Source: Ryuthela nishihirai
Lineage: Eukaryota > Arthropoda > Arachnida > Araneae > Heptathelidae
Reading direction: 5' to 3'
Length of the DNA stretch: 64,000 nt
Assembly: GCA_038380435.1 (NCBI GenBank)
Contig: JAWZYU010000028.1
Coordinates: forward strand, 45,009,095-45,073,094
Below the pieces are notes generated by a model that had not been told where the DNA came from, did no database searches, and saw only the letters and a program-made list of their open reading frames with translations. The position numbers and the translations under genes are program-made. This document shows, piece after piece, positions 1-11,804 of this stretch; position 1 is the stretch's first letter, and every line of letters starts with the position of its first letter.

Positions 1-1218
1 ACGAGTAGTTCTCGAACGACCATTAATCTCCTTAAAAAAACAAAAATTAAAAAATATTTAGTGAAACCAACAATGTTGAGAATCTGCTCTCTCTAAGGCC
101 AATAACTCCCCAGAATTTAAAAACTAGATTATATTTAAGGAAATCGATAACGTTGAGGAAGATGCTTTCGAAGGGTCAGTAAGCTTCGCGGAAATTAAAA
201 AATTGGAATTTGTTTCATAAAAAGGTTCTGGAATCCGCTCTCGAAGGACCGTTGGGGTGTCCAGAAATTAAAAACAAAAATATGTTTTGCGAAACCAATA
301 ATGTTGCAGAATATTTTCTCGAAGGATCAAGTGAGGCCCTCAAAAATAAAAAATTAAAATATGTTTTGTGAAGCCAATAATGTTGGAGAATATTTTCTCG
401 AAGGATCAAGTGAGGCCCTCAAAAATTAAAAATAAAAATATGTTTCGTGAAGCCAATAATGTTGGAGAATATTTCTCGAAGGATCAAGTGAGGCCCTCAA
501 AAATTAAAAATAAAAATATGTTTCGTGAAGCCAATAATGTTGGAGAATATTTTCTCGAAGGATCAAGTGAGGCCCTCAAAAATTAAAAATAAAAATATGT
601 TTCGTGAAGCCAATAATGTTGGAGAATATTTTCTCGAAGGATCAAGTGAGGCCCTCAAAAATTAAAAATAAAAATATGTTTTGCGAAACCAATAATATTG
701 GAGAATATTTTCTCGAAGGATCAAGTGGGGCCCTCAAAAATGAAAAATAAAAATATGTTTCGTGAAACCAATAATGTTGGAGAATATTTTCTCGAAGGAT
801 CAAGTGGGGCCCTCAAAAATTAAAAATAAAAATATGTTTCGTGAAGCCAATAATGTTGGAGAATATTTCTCGAAGGATCAAGTGGGGCCCTCAAAAATTA
901 AAAATAAAAATATGTTTTGCGAAACCAATAATGTTGGAGAATATTTTCTCGAAGGATCAAGTGGGGCCCACAAAAATGAAAAATAAAAATATGTTTCGTG
1001 AAACCAATAATATTGGAGAATATTTTCTCGAAGGATCAAGTGGGGCCCTCAAAAATTAAAAATAAAAATATGTTTTGTGAAACCAATAATATTGGAGAAT
1101 ATTTTCTCGAAGGATCAAATGGGGCCCTCAAAAATTAAAACTAAAAATATGTTTTGTGAAACCAATAATGTTGGAGAATATTTTCTCAAAGGATCAAGTG
1201 GTGCCCTCAAAAATTAAA
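1..1218. repeat. 79-bp tandem repeat array with decayed left edge
   Basis: Head-to-tail units of about 78-79 bp run from about 215 to 1215. Each carries ATGTTTYGTGAARCCAATAA, then a GGAGAATATTTTCTCGAAGG-type segment and GCCCTCAAAAAT. Units can be followed at ATG positions 361, 440, 518 and 597. Bases 1-215 hold looser copies of the same theme. Two subtypes are visible: GTGAGGCCC in left units and GTGGGGCCC in right units, a sign of local homogenisation. Short open frames across it are repeat artefacts. Confidence 0.9.
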
Positions 1219-2435
1219 GATTAAAGTATAAATTAAAAATGAATTAAAAAAAACATATGAATCGTATGAGAAACTCCTCTGAAAGAACCAGCGGAGTCCC
1301 CAGAATAAAGATTTAATGTGTTTAAGTATTTATTTACTTATACACATCACTTATCTCTGGGGGGTGTTTAATAAAAATACTTCTCCGAAACTTTTAAGGC
1401 AGTAAAATTGCAAATAAATATGTAACATTAAAATTAAACGCTAAATTCAAGATTTATACACATTTGATGAACTAAGTATATATGTGCTTCAGGTTAAACA
1501 TTTCGATGAAAACTGTGATTGACTGAGAAAACTAAAAGTTCTCTCTCAGTTGTAGTGGGAAACTGAAACCATTCGAAGATAAATCGACTTTTCAACCAAA
1601 ATATCAAGTATGAATTCGTAACACAAATGGACTGTATAAATGTTGCTAGGATTTAATGCAGTTTGCAGTGAGAACTCGGTTATTTTACATTTTTGTGTTT
1701 CAGTAATCAAAAAAATTAAATGATGATTGGGCAAGTACCTATATTTGTTTGCTTGGAAATGTAAAGGTCGTGACTCCAAAGAAGGAAGAGCAACGAGATG
1801 ACAAGAGCAGGATGAGATCTGAATGATGAGGATCAGCATGAAGAGGATGCGCAGACAAGCACCGGGTAATGCTCGTCAGCAGACAGAGAGTGATCTGCCG
1901 AAGAGAAGGGAAATGAGCCCATTCCAACACGTTGGCAGTTGCGATGGACGCTCACCAACCAAGCTGTGAACTTGGCCGCACCTTTGCCGATGAGGCTTAG
2001 CACGCAACGTACGGGCACTAACGCAATCGCAGATACATCTACGGAAATGAAATCACGGATTGCTGTCACTTTGTCACGACACACACATTTCGCAATGATG
2101 CAGTTTACATGAGATGAGACATCACAGCAGCAACTCTGGTCACATGAATGCTACTCACTGCTCGTGAATGCAATAGATGGAGATTATCTCTTGATACACG
2201 TGGAGAGAGAGAAGAGGCGGTCAGTGGACGCCGCAAAATCGAAAGGAATGACGAAAATTGTGGTTGACTCTGGTAAATCCATGATGGTGAGATTCTGAGA
2301 ATGAGCTCGACGGGAGGAAAGGTCACAAGGATCCCAAATATTCGGAGAAAAGCTGGAAAAATCACGAGCTTAAAATTATTTTTGGAGGCAGGTGAATGCA
2401 TGGTATTTTCTTTGAGACGCACATGAAATAATGTT
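1219..2435. other. Low-repeat interval, no gene recognised
   Basis: 1219-1740 is AT-rich with nothing identifiable. 1740-2420 is richer in GC than its surroundings and has overlapping short open frames on both strands, such as a minus-strand frame of 83 codons at 1833-2084. I see no known domain, splice pattern or repeat in it. It could be old coding or regulatory DNA, but the sequence alone does not decide. Confidence 0.4.
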
Positions 2436-2439
2436 TAAA

Positions 2440-3236
2440 AATATTTCTGAAAGATGGTACTCTTGGTGAATCCAGAAATTATTTTTTTCCTATCTGAAGG
2501 ATGGTACTCTCTGTGGATCTAGAAATGTTTTCTTACCCTCTGAAGGATGGTATTTTTTTATGAATCTAGAAATTATTTCTTCTTTTCCGTAGGATGGTAC
2601 TTTTTGGCAATCTAGAAATATTTTCCTCCCCTCTGAAGAATGTTTCTCTTTGTGAATGCCGAAATGATTTCTTCTTCTTCTCTGAAGGATGCTACTCGTT
2701 GTGAATCTAGAAATATTCTCTTCCTATCTGAAGGATGGTGCCTTTTCTAAAACCAGAAATAATTTCTTACTCTCTGAAGGAAGGTGCTCTTTGTGAATGC
2801 TGAAATAATTTCTTCTCTTCTGAAGGAACGTGCTCTTTGTGAATCTAAGAAATTATTCCTTCCCCTCTGAAGGATAGTTCTCTCTGTGAATCTACAAATG
2901 TTTTCTTACCCTCTGAAGGATAGTTCTCTCTGTGAATCTACAAATGTTTTCTTACCCTCTGACGGATGGTGTTTTTTATGAATCCAATTCATAAGAAATT
3001 ATTTCTTCCTATCTGAACGATGGCACTCATTGTGAATCCAGTAATGATTTCTTCTCTTCTGAAGGATGGTACTCTTTGTGAAATCAGAAACGATTTCTTC
3101 CCCTCTGAAGGATGGAACTCGTTGTGAATCTAGAAATGATTTCTTCCCATCTGAAAGATGGCACTCTCTGTGAATCCAGAAATGCTTTCTTCCTCTCTGA
3201 AGAATGGTACTATTTGCGAATCCAGATACCTGTTTT
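2440..3236. repeat. Degenerate ~46-bp tandem repeat
   Basis: About 17 diverged units built on TCTGAAGGATGGTACTCTTT, then GTGAATCYAGAAAT, then TTTCTTCYY. Spacing between successive GAAGGATGG motifs is about 46 bp. Divergence is much higher than in the 79-bp array upstream, so it is older or no longer homogenised. Confidence 0.85.
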
Positions 3237-3568
3237 TTCCTCCCAGAACGAAAACTGAAAAAATCTCATCAGTATGGTAGTTGAAACTCAAATTTACGAA
3301 ACTAAGCTTGAGATGATGCCGATTGATGATGATGGTCGCGGTGGTAATGTATTATGGGTTCGTGGATGATTATGATTCCACTATTCATAATACAATTCTC
3401 ATTATAAAATATATAAATCTATTATTATTATTATCAGCACCATCCATATCATCAGTATATTTCTATTAATTACTTTTCATTCATTATTCCATTAGAAATT
3501 ACTTATCAATTTCCTGTTATTTATTATTACTCTACCTTTATTTTTGATCAATGAACCTGGAAAAATAA
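3237..3568. other. AT-rich spacer
   Basis: AT-rich sequence with short TAT and ATT runs. I see no gene or dispersed repeat. Confidence 0.4.
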
Positions 3569-4192
3569 CCGTCCGTCGGATACGATGATAAGTCGTAGCA
3601 CTTTATGTATGATGTCCATGCTCTGTGCACGTTAAGGAACACGCTGGTTTGGCCTCGCCAGGAGGTTTCCATCTATTTCCTAACAGCTGTCATTGATTCC
3701 CTTCCCACAAATTTCTCTAAGGTCTTAGGGTCCTTTAAACCTGACCATTTGGGGCAGGGGTGGCTCAGTCGGTAGTGCGCCAGGCTCGTAATCTGCAGTT
3801 TCCACGTTAGAGTCCCAGCTGGGTCAGCGTTGAGATTTATCTCCGCAAAACTCCCCGCCCTGCCCACGGTCAGTAGGGGACACCGATGGGTTTGGAAAGG
3901 CCGCCGTCCGTCAGATGGGACGTTAAGCCGTTGCCCCGTGTGCGGGAGAGCCATACCCTGTGCACGTTAAAGAACACGCTGGATGGCCTTGACGGGAGGC
4001 TACCATCTGTCTCCCAACAGCTGTTCCAGTGGGTCCCCTCCTCCAACTTTCTCTGATCCTTCGGGGTCCTTGTGACCTGGCCATTTAGCCCATGGTGTGC
4101 AAAAAAGTGCCGCTCAGAGGTAAAACAACCCAACCCAACCTGACCATTTATTGTACTATGCGTAAAAAGTGCCGCTCAGAGGTTAAACAATG
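3569..4192 (+). mobile_element. Old SINE-A fragment split by a younger SINE-A
   Basis: The old copy (3569-3750 and about 4150-4192) keeps the 3' half, from CCGTCCGTCGGA to GTGCCGCTCAGAGG. A complete younger copy occupies 3751-4138. Its TSD is CCTGACCATTT at 3740-3750 and 4139-4149, which is the old SINE's own CCTGACCATTTA segment. This is a clean SINE-into-SINE nesting. Confidence 0.92.
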
Positions 4193-5140
4193 CAAACCAA
4201 AAATCTGAAAAAACATTCCCTTTATTATTTATTGATAGCTCTTGTTTAATGCTATATACCTTTTGTTGATACACTTAATTTTCGTTGATAACAGTGTTAT
4301 AAGTTAAAAATGCATAATTTTTGTTGATAACACTGTTATATATTAACAATATAATTTTTTGTTAATAATACTGTTATATTTTAATAATTTAAAATTCTTG
4401 TTGTTAGTACTGTTATACTATATCAATAATATAAACTTTGTGTTGATAGTAGTTATATATTAATAGTACACCTATATGATGAGTGTGTCTTAATTTGATA
4501 TTGAATTATATTATTCAGTCATTTTTAGCTAGCTTATTAAAATCTAGAATTCATAATTTTTAATAATTGCTGTAATTAATATTAACTAACTTATTCGATC
4601 AATTTTCCAAATTGATATTCTTTTATTAATTTATTAATTAATTTAATTAAGATCTTTTTATACAAATATTATCATTAACATATAATATTTATTTAATTAA
4701 ACTTCTCAATTTTTTCCTATTATTAATATTTCAATAACATATTAATGTTATTATTAGGTTTAACATCAATTAATTATTTTATACTAACGATAAAAAACAT
4801 AGTGAAAAGGAACATTAGCATTCTTGTTCCTAAACATACAACAGTTCAAATTTTTTTTTAAAAAAAGGCAAATGCTACACTGTTAAAATTCAGATGTACA
4901 TTTTTTTCCAAAAAAAAAGAATGCAGTTTAAATCACAAAAAAAAGACATTTCAAATAAATATCGAAATCTGATAATCTTCATTCTACGGCTTTAAAATAT
5001 AATCAGAATGGAAAATATCAATATACATAGCTATAAAACAATCCAACCTGTCTAAAATTCAGAACCTTATATATTTATATAATTTCTTATGACTAATCAA
5101 AAGTGGTATATAATTATTTCTCGCCAAGCATTTAGCACGC
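4193..5140. other. Very AT-rich interval with short degenerate repeats
   Basis: From about 4245 to 4475 roughly five diverged units repeat TTGTTGATAACACTGTTATA followed by an AT-rich spacer (period about 57 bp). The rest is AT-rich with A and T homopolymers. No coding signal seen. Confidence 0.55.
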
Positions 5141-6250
5141 ATGCGTAGCATTCCAACGTTTTAAATACGACAAAACACGCGTCCTTATAAAAGAAAGGAA
5201 ATTTTAATGCTCTCACACAACAACACCCCCATTGTTTCCTTGCAGGTGAAAAGTAACAATAACCTTAACAATTCGGAGAAAATTCTACTGTCGTTGAAAC
5301 AATAAAGACAGAACAATCGTGAAAAACAATCGAGAGCAAACAAAGCAGAAGGTGTCGAACAAACTGGTGGAAATAGGTGAGAAGCGCCAAAAAAAAAAAG
5401 ACAGTACTTCAAGTTACGAAAGAATAAACTCTACTAAATTTTCACGACTCAAAATACATTCCAAAACAAAGACCTAAAAGACAAAAAAAGTAAATAAAAC
5501 ACTCTTTTGAGCTTAGAGAACAAAATCTTCCGTATTAACACTTCAATGACGGAGAAAAAAAAGATTTTTAATAATTGCTAAAAACTTCGCTTCTTATGTA
5601 TTCTCCTCTCTCACGAAATGTTCTCCGTATCCATTCTTCTTAAGGCATTTCGTAAATGTGCTCAACAATTTCTCTCGTTGGATTATTTTTCTTATCTTCT
5701 TGTCATTCAACATCACCCACTTCCTCTTTTCTTCCTTTCTCCCTTCATTTAAAGCATCATGTCCCCACCCTCAGCCCCTCCCCAAACACCAAGCCTTTCA
5801 TCAGTTATCGTTTGAAAAGCAAATAAGACTATGACACTAAAAATGTTACTCCCCCTCCCCCGAACTCTTTTCTTGAGATCACCGAAGCGTTCTCCAGATT
5901 CTTTTGTTTGAGAGAGCCTCCATAAGGAACAACCTCTTCATTCTCCTCCTCATCCTCCTTGCTACTCCTCCTCCAATGCCCATATTAGTTTGTTGGCGGT
6001 ACCCTTTTGTTTCCAGTGCAGGATTGGCGACTGAAATCCTCCTGTTCTATCGTGTGTGTGTAAGCGGCTTAGCATAACATTATCTTTGTACCTGACAGAC
6101 CCGTGGATACAATGCGCTTATTAAATCTTTTGTTTAGTTAAAGGTAGGAAGATAACACGGCAAAAGGACAAAAAAAACCGAGGGAGAGAGAGAAAAAAAA
6201 ATCCTTTTTTTAATGTAATTATAATCAAGGAACTTGCTTTTTTTTTCTTT
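5141..6250. other. Unassigned interval
   Basis: Mixed sequence, purine-rich around 5390-5560 and pyrimidine-rich around 5680-5990. Only short open frames of ordinary length for AT-rich DNA occur. No domain or repeat family recognised. Confidence 0.4.
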
Positions 6251-6643
6251 CGCTTATTAAAATTTTTTATTTGAAAGTTGCCGAAAACAATGGTAAAGAA
6301 GCAGAACGATTTTCATTCACTAAAGGAAAAATGCTTTTTTATTAATTTATTTATTGTTTTCGCAATTTTCTTCTTCTACTTCTTCTACAATTTTCTTCTG
6401 TTATCTTCGTCTCATATTCTTTTTTTTCACCCCTCTTCTATTTCATCATTTTCTTTCTTCTTACTCTTCTTACTTCAACATCTTTTAGGGTTCACCCGAT
6501 TTTTTTTCTTTTATATAGCTCATTATCTACTTTATTTATATTTTCATTCATACTGATACATTTTTATTAGTATGAATATTATTATTTTCGTCAATCTCAT
6601 CTAATTCTTTTCCCTTCCTTTTCTTTCTCTAACACAGCTCATC

Positions 6644-7105
6644 TTCATCCCTTTTTTCTTCTCATTCTCATACTGCTTCTTCATCATTACCATCCTTCTC
6701 CTTTTCACTCATTTACCTTCTTCATCCCTTTTTTCTTCTCATTCTCATACTGCTTCTTCATCATTACCATCCTTCTCCTTTTCACTCATTTACCTTCTTC
6801 ATCCCTTTTTTCTTCTCATTCTCATACTGCTTCTTCATCATTACCATCCTTCTCCTTTTCACTCATTTACCTTCTTCATCCCTTTTTTCTTCTCATTCTC
6901 ATACTGCTTCTTCATCATTACCATCCTTCTCCTTTTCACTCATTTACCTTCTTCATCCCTTTTTTCTTCTCATTCTCATACTGCTTCTTCATCATTACCA
7001 TCCTTCTCCTTTTCACTCATTTACCATCTTCATCCCTTTTTTCTTCTCATTCTCATACTGCTTCTTCATCATTGCCATCCTTCTCCTTTTCCCTCATTTA
7101 CCTTC
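6644..7105. repeat. 77-bp tandem repeat, six near-identical units
   Basis: The motif TTCATCCCTTTTTTCTTCTC recurs at 6644, 6721, 6798, 6875, 6952 and 7029, an exact 77-bp period. Units differ by only a few bases and are therefore recently amplified. Each includes TACTGCTTCTTCATCATT and TTTTCACTCATTTACC. Confidence 0.95.
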
Positions 7106-7566
7106 TTCCGATTGCTATCCTATTTTTCCTCCTCATCACGCTCGTCATTATCGTAAGCATTTTTTCCTTCGTTTCCTTTTCATTTTAATATCGTCAACTT
7201 TATATTTCTCTTTCTTCTTCCTCATCGTCATATTTCCATATTTCTTCCAACACATCCTCGTCATCATCTTTCTTTCCTTCTCATAATTCTCCTCGTCATC
7301 AATATCATCTTTCTTTTAGTTACTTTTCGTCCCTTTATCACTCCCCCTTCTTCCCAATGTCCTATTTCTATTTATTCTCCACCTCCTCTTCATCACCATA
7401 CTTCTTCCCTTCTCCTCCTACTAATAGTTGTAATCATCACCGTCATCATTCCTTTATCTTCTTTTCGTCCTTTTCCACATCGTCCTATCATTATTTCCCC
7501 ATCATCACTTCCTTGTCAGCTTCCTTCCTTTCTTCTCTTCTTCTTCCTCCTCCTCCTCTCTCTTTT

Positions 7567-7568
<2 letters not shown>

Positions 7569-7645
<77 letters not shown>
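7569..7645. repeat. (ATC)n microsatellite
   Basis: About 25 uninterrupted ATC units. On the plus strand one frame reads as a polyhistidine run. Confidence 0.97.
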
Positions 7646-7900
7646 GTCGTTTCCCTTTCTTCGCTCTTTTCTTCATTGTCATATATCTATTTCTCCCCCT
7701 GCTTCTCACAATTCTCGTCATAAACATCGTCATCCTTTTTTTTATCTTGTTTTCGTCCTTTTCCTTCTTATCATCATCCCCTTAGTTTCCCGCCTTCTTA
7801 TTAATCGTCATACCTCTATTTCTCCACCATTTTCTCCTCGTAATCATCCATCTCCTGCACCTACTCTTAATTCATCTTATTTATAAAAGTTTTTTTTTCC

Positions 7901-9000
7901 ATTAAAATTTCATTTCTCTTCCTTTCATTCGAATAAAATATGCACCCCCCCACGTCCAATGACATTTACACTTTTTAAATAATCTTCGAATGTCTCGTTT
8001 TTACAGCTAATGTAAACTTCAATTAGCAATTTTAGCATACCGATCCGCAATCTGTAACCTCCTGAGACTCTTTCAGGAAAACAAAAATTAATATTTACGA
8101 ATTTGACGATATATGAGCAGCAGAAATCATTTTGTGAAATACATAAATTATTCAAAATTATGATGTTTAATTTAATACTTTAACATTAATAGAGATGCAC
8201 CCTAAATAAATCTACCTGTGACGAACACAAATTAATTTATCTTCAATGAATAAATCACTTGTTTTATCTCTTTGTTAACAAAACTGTAGCGAAACAATAT
8301 AACAAATAAATATTTCTAAAAAAAATATTCTAAGAGCCTTGGCTAGCCTGACAAACTTTACGATAATTAAATCGATTTTAATCGCTATTTTAAGACTGTT
8401 TTGATCCTTAAAACTACTTTACGAATATTTCTTCGATGAAGTGAGATAAATTATGCACTTCAAATTTGACAAACATCTTATCGAAGAGGGAAAAAAAAAT
8501 CGATGGATTATGCGCTTAAACCATGCGTATAAAATGTTTGCTAAAAAAATTATTTAAATACACCTACTTGCTTTTTATCCATGCTGTTAATGAACAAGAT
8601 TGGCGAACGGTCATTTAACAACAATTTGTTAATAATTAAACTTTAACAATATTAATTGACTGTGACGGAAATCAGATCACTGCATCACATGCATTATTAC
8701 TCATCTCTTGCGCAAGCATAACCATAATGAAAGATGAAGTTTTCCAGAGAGAGAAAAAAAATTGACATTGTGTAACAAAAGAAAAAGTTTGAAGGACGAT
8801 GTTTTTTTTTCAAATCCGTAAATATTCTGTATTTTGGTCATTGCCTCTGTAACGCTCTATAACGCAGTCGTTTTTAATCCTATCTACCTCAAATTTTGTC
8901 CACCGACTTCACAACACACATATATAAATTTTGATTCTACGCATAGTATAAATACGTAGTCCAGTTTCCTCTCGGTTCTCCATTGATTACTTACACAATT
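7901..9000. other. AT-rich unassigned interval
   Basis: No repeat family recognised. A minus-strand frame of 76 codons (7925-8155) exists but has no domain I know and no supporting context. Several A and T runs occur. Confidence 0.4.
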
Positions 9001-9001
9001 C

Positions 9002-9770
9002 CCACCAAGAGGGGGACGGGGGGTGGCTCAGTCGGTAGCGCGCCAGGCTCGTAATCTGTAGTTCCCAGGTTCGAGTCCCAGCTGGGTAAGCGTCGAGATT
9101 TATCTCCGCAAAATTCCCCCGCCTTGTCCACGGTCAGTAGGGGACACCGATGGGCTTGGAAAGGCCGCCGTCCGTCGGATGGGACGTTAATCCGTGGCCC
9201 CATGTACAGGAGAGCCATACCCTGTACAGGTTAAAGAACACACTGGATGGCCTTGACGGGAGGCTACCATCTGTCTCCCAACAGTTATTCCAGTGGGTCT
9301 CCTCCCACAACCTTCTCTGAGCCTTTGAGGTCCTAGTGACCTGGCCATTTAGCCCATGGTGTGCAAAAAAGTGCCACTCAGAGGTAATACAAAACAACAC
9401 CCGCCAAGAGAAGGGAATCTGTAGTTCCTAAGTTTGAGTCCCATCTGCACTAGAGTTGAGATTTATCTCCGCAGATTTCCTCGCCCTGCCCTTGGTCAGT
9501 AGGGGACACCGATGATCTTGGTCCATTGCATGGATTGTAAAGCCTTGGTACCGTGTGTGGAAGAAACATATCATGTGCACGTTAAAGAACGCTCTGGATG
9601 GTCTTGACGAGAGGCAACCATCTGTCTCCTAACAGCTGTCAAGTGGGTCCGCTTTCCCAGCATCCACTGAGCCTTCGGATCGGGGTCTTCGGGGTCCTCG
9701 TGACCTATTATTTAGCTCACTGTGTGCAAAAAGTACCATTCAGAGGTAAAATAACTCAATCCGCCAAGAG
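9002..9770 (+). mobile_element. Two adjacent SINE-A copies sharing one target repeat
   Basis: A full SINE-A lies at 9012-9400, with A box around 9023 and B box GGTTCGAGTCC around 9069. A 5'-truncated, more diverged copy follows at 9411-9760 and starts at GAATCTGTAGTTCC. The direct repeat CCRCCAAGAG occurs three times, at 9002-9011, 9401-9410 and 9761-9770, bounding both copies. The simplest history is insertion of the full copy into the TSD of the older truncated one. Confidence 0.9.
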
Positions 9771-9774
9771 TTAG

Positions 9775-10025
9775 ACGAAAAGGGTATTTCTCCTTTCCAT
9801 TCATAAATTTCACTGATAGCGGAGGCAATGCCCACCGTTGCCAGTACTCCGTCATTTGCAAAGGGATAAATCCCGTCCCACAGCAGGTAGGGATTTGATG
9901 TATTTACCCAACAATGAGCCGCACACGAGGGACCCGCGTACGAAATTTGGGACCAATCGTTCAAGTGCCTGGGGAATTACTTGCTGCTGAAATGAGTCGA
10001 AACGCAGATGAATTTTTCTTAATAG
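9775..10025 (-). pseudogene. Unrecognised coding-like remnant
   Basis: This short non-repetitive stretch between SINEs is richer in GC than the neighbouring AT-rich DNA. On the minus strand one frame is open through the segment containing FDSFQQQVIPQALERL and ends in a stop near 9852. A second frame then takes over with YPFANDGVLATVGIASA and ISEIYEWKGEIPF. The pattern suggests one former exon with a frameshift near 9870, now flanked by SINE-A copies on both sides. I do not recognise the family, and chance open frames remain possible. Confidence 0.35.
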
Positions 10026-10029
10026 TTTG

Positions 10030-10400
10030 TGGGGCGGGTTGCGCGCCAGGCTCGTAATCTGTAGTTCCCAGGTTCGAGTCCCAGCTGGGTCAGCGTTGAG
10101 ATTTATCTCCGCAAAATTCCCCGCTCTGCCCACGGTCAGTAGGGGACACCAATGGGCTTGGAAAGGCCGCCGTCCGTCGGATGGGACGTTAAGCCGTGGC
10201 CCCGTGTGCGGGAGAGCCATACCATGTGCACGTTAAAGAACACGCTGGATGGCTTTGACGGGAGGCTACCATGTGTCTCCCAACAGCTGTTCCAATGGGT
10301 CCCCTCTCCCAACCTTCTCTGAGCCTTCGGGGTCCATGTGACCTGGCCATTTAGCCCATGGCGTGCAAAAAAGTGCCGCTCAGAGGTAAAACAACCCAAC
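10030..10400 (+). mobile_element. SINE-A copy with deletion in the A-box region
   Basis: The head reads GGGGCGGGTTGCGCGCCAGG, so the usual GTGGCTCAGTCGGTA segment holding the A box is missing. The B box GGTTCGAGTCC and the remaining body and AACCCAAC tail are present. No clear TSD found. Without an A box this copy should be a poor polymerase III template. Confidence 0.9.
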
Positions 10401-10583
10401 TCAAGTAAAGACACTCAAATTATTTCTTGTCTACTTACCTATAAACTATTTTTAAACTTAACTGTGTATTCTATTCCAAATATGACGTACTTCCACAGTA
10501 CTTGCCGTATCTCATAACACAATAATCACACTGCAGTTGTTGTCCGGAAATATGCTTTTCGATATCAGCTTAAGAAAAATATA
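10401..10583. other. AT-rich spacer before Tc1 copy 1
   Basis: Nothing identifiable. Confidence 0.4.
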
Positions 10584-11804
10584 CACCGAAAAGTCAAAAT
10601 ATTATGACCAGAGCGTTTTTATGCAAATCGAAGGAAATTGCAAATAAACGACGGCGTGTGTGAAGATCATGCAAAGATATAAATAACACCTGATACCCAA
10701 TTCTGTTAATCAGTGTTATTCTTGTTCTTCAGATGAGAAAGGCAACGGACTAAAGTGAGTTTGACAAAGGCCAAATTGTAATGGCCAGACGACTGGGTCA
10801 GAGCATTTTCCAGACGGAAAGGATTGTGGGGTGCTCATTGTCAACTGTAGTTAGTACCTTCAAAAAGTGATTCGAGGAGGGGAAAAAACCACAAACCACT
10901 GGCAAGGTGTGGGCCGACCACGGCTCATCGATGCTACAGGTGAGCGAAGACTATTCTGCAAGGTACGAGCCAACAAAAGGGATACTGTGGCGCAACTCGC
11001 CCGTAATTTGAATGCTGGTGAGGGGGGTAATGTGTCATAATATTCAATACATCGAACCCTGCTGAAAATGGAGCTGCGTAGCAGCAGGCCGCTCCTAGTG
11101 CCAACCTGGGTTAACCGTTGAAAACGCCTACAATGTGTACGCAAGCATCGAAACTGGACCTAGAATGATTAGATGAAGGTTATCTGGTCCGATGAATCTC
11201 GTTTCCTCTTGCACCATGTGGACGGCCTTGTACGTGTGCATCGTTTACCTGGGGAGGTGTTGGCACCAGGATGCACCATGGGATGAAAACAAGCCGGTAG
11301 ATGAAGTGTAAGGCTTTGGGCAATGTTCTGCTGGAAAATCCTGGGTCCAGTCATTCTTTTGCAGGAAACTATGACGTTAACCACCTACCAAAACATCATT
11401 GCAGACTAGGTACGTCCTTTCATGGCAACGGTATCTCCCTTTAGTAGTCCCTTCTTTCAGCAGGATAATGCGCCATGCCACACTGCCCGGATTGTTTGAG
11501 AATGGTTCGTAGAACATGAGGAAGACTTCCAGGTATTGCCCTGGCCTCCAAATTGCCCAGATGACATCAATCCAATCGAGCATCTGAGGTTTGTGTTGGA
11601 ACATCATATCCGATCTGCGGCTGCTCAACCACATAACTTACAAAGGGTAAAAGATTTACTGGTAATGTGTTGGTACCATATACCACAAGACACCTTTAAA
11701 AATCTTGTATCGTCCATGCCTCATCGGATAAGAGCTGTTTTAGCGGCACGTGGAGGAACAACATCATAATAAACAGGTGATCATAATATTTTGGCTCTTC
11801 GATG
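10584..11804 (+). mobile_element. Tc1-like DNA transposon, copy 1 (degenerate)
   Basis: Terminal inverted repeats match the form CACCGAAGAGCCAAAAYATT at the left end and its complement at the right end (ATATTTTGGCTCTTCGATG). Flanking TA dinucleotides are at 10582-10583 and 11805-11806. At 1.22 kb it is typical for a Tc1-type element with a single transposase gene. Copies 2 and 3 are related relics in the opposite orientation. Confidence 0.92.
10735..11769 (+). pseudogene. Tc1-like transposase pseudogene
   Basis: The transposase would bind the inverted repeats and perform TA-targeted cut-and-paste through a DDE-type catalytic triad. The N-terminal part reads [18 protein letters not shown] with several in-frame stops, fitting the helix-turn-helix region. 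The middle around 11170-11215 carries VRxISFPLAPCG in a shifted frame, a corroded WSDESRF region. FQQDNAPCHTARIV near 11458 holds the second aspartate. The C-terminal frame, open 11536-11769, has CPDDINPIEHL with the expected third acidic residue, then VLEHHIRSAAAQPHNLQ, and stops just before the right inverted repeat. Multiple stops and frameshifts mean no active protein. The C-terminal 77 codons are the best preserved part. Confidence 0.9.

Larger units (their letters stand above)
6251..7900. repeat. Polypyrimidine tract (plus strand C/T)
   Basis: A 1.6-kb stretch whose plus strand is strongly C/T-rich, with TTCTTC, TCATCA and CCTTTTC motifs. It contains the 77-bp array and the ATC microsatellite listed separately. 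Open frames here, including a histidine-run frame at 7357-7785, come from the composition. Confidence 0.8.

Noticed and set aside
7357..7785. 142-codon frame with a long histidine run
   Set aside because: The histidines are the (ATC)n microsatellite read in one frame and the rest is polypyrimidine sequence. No domain.
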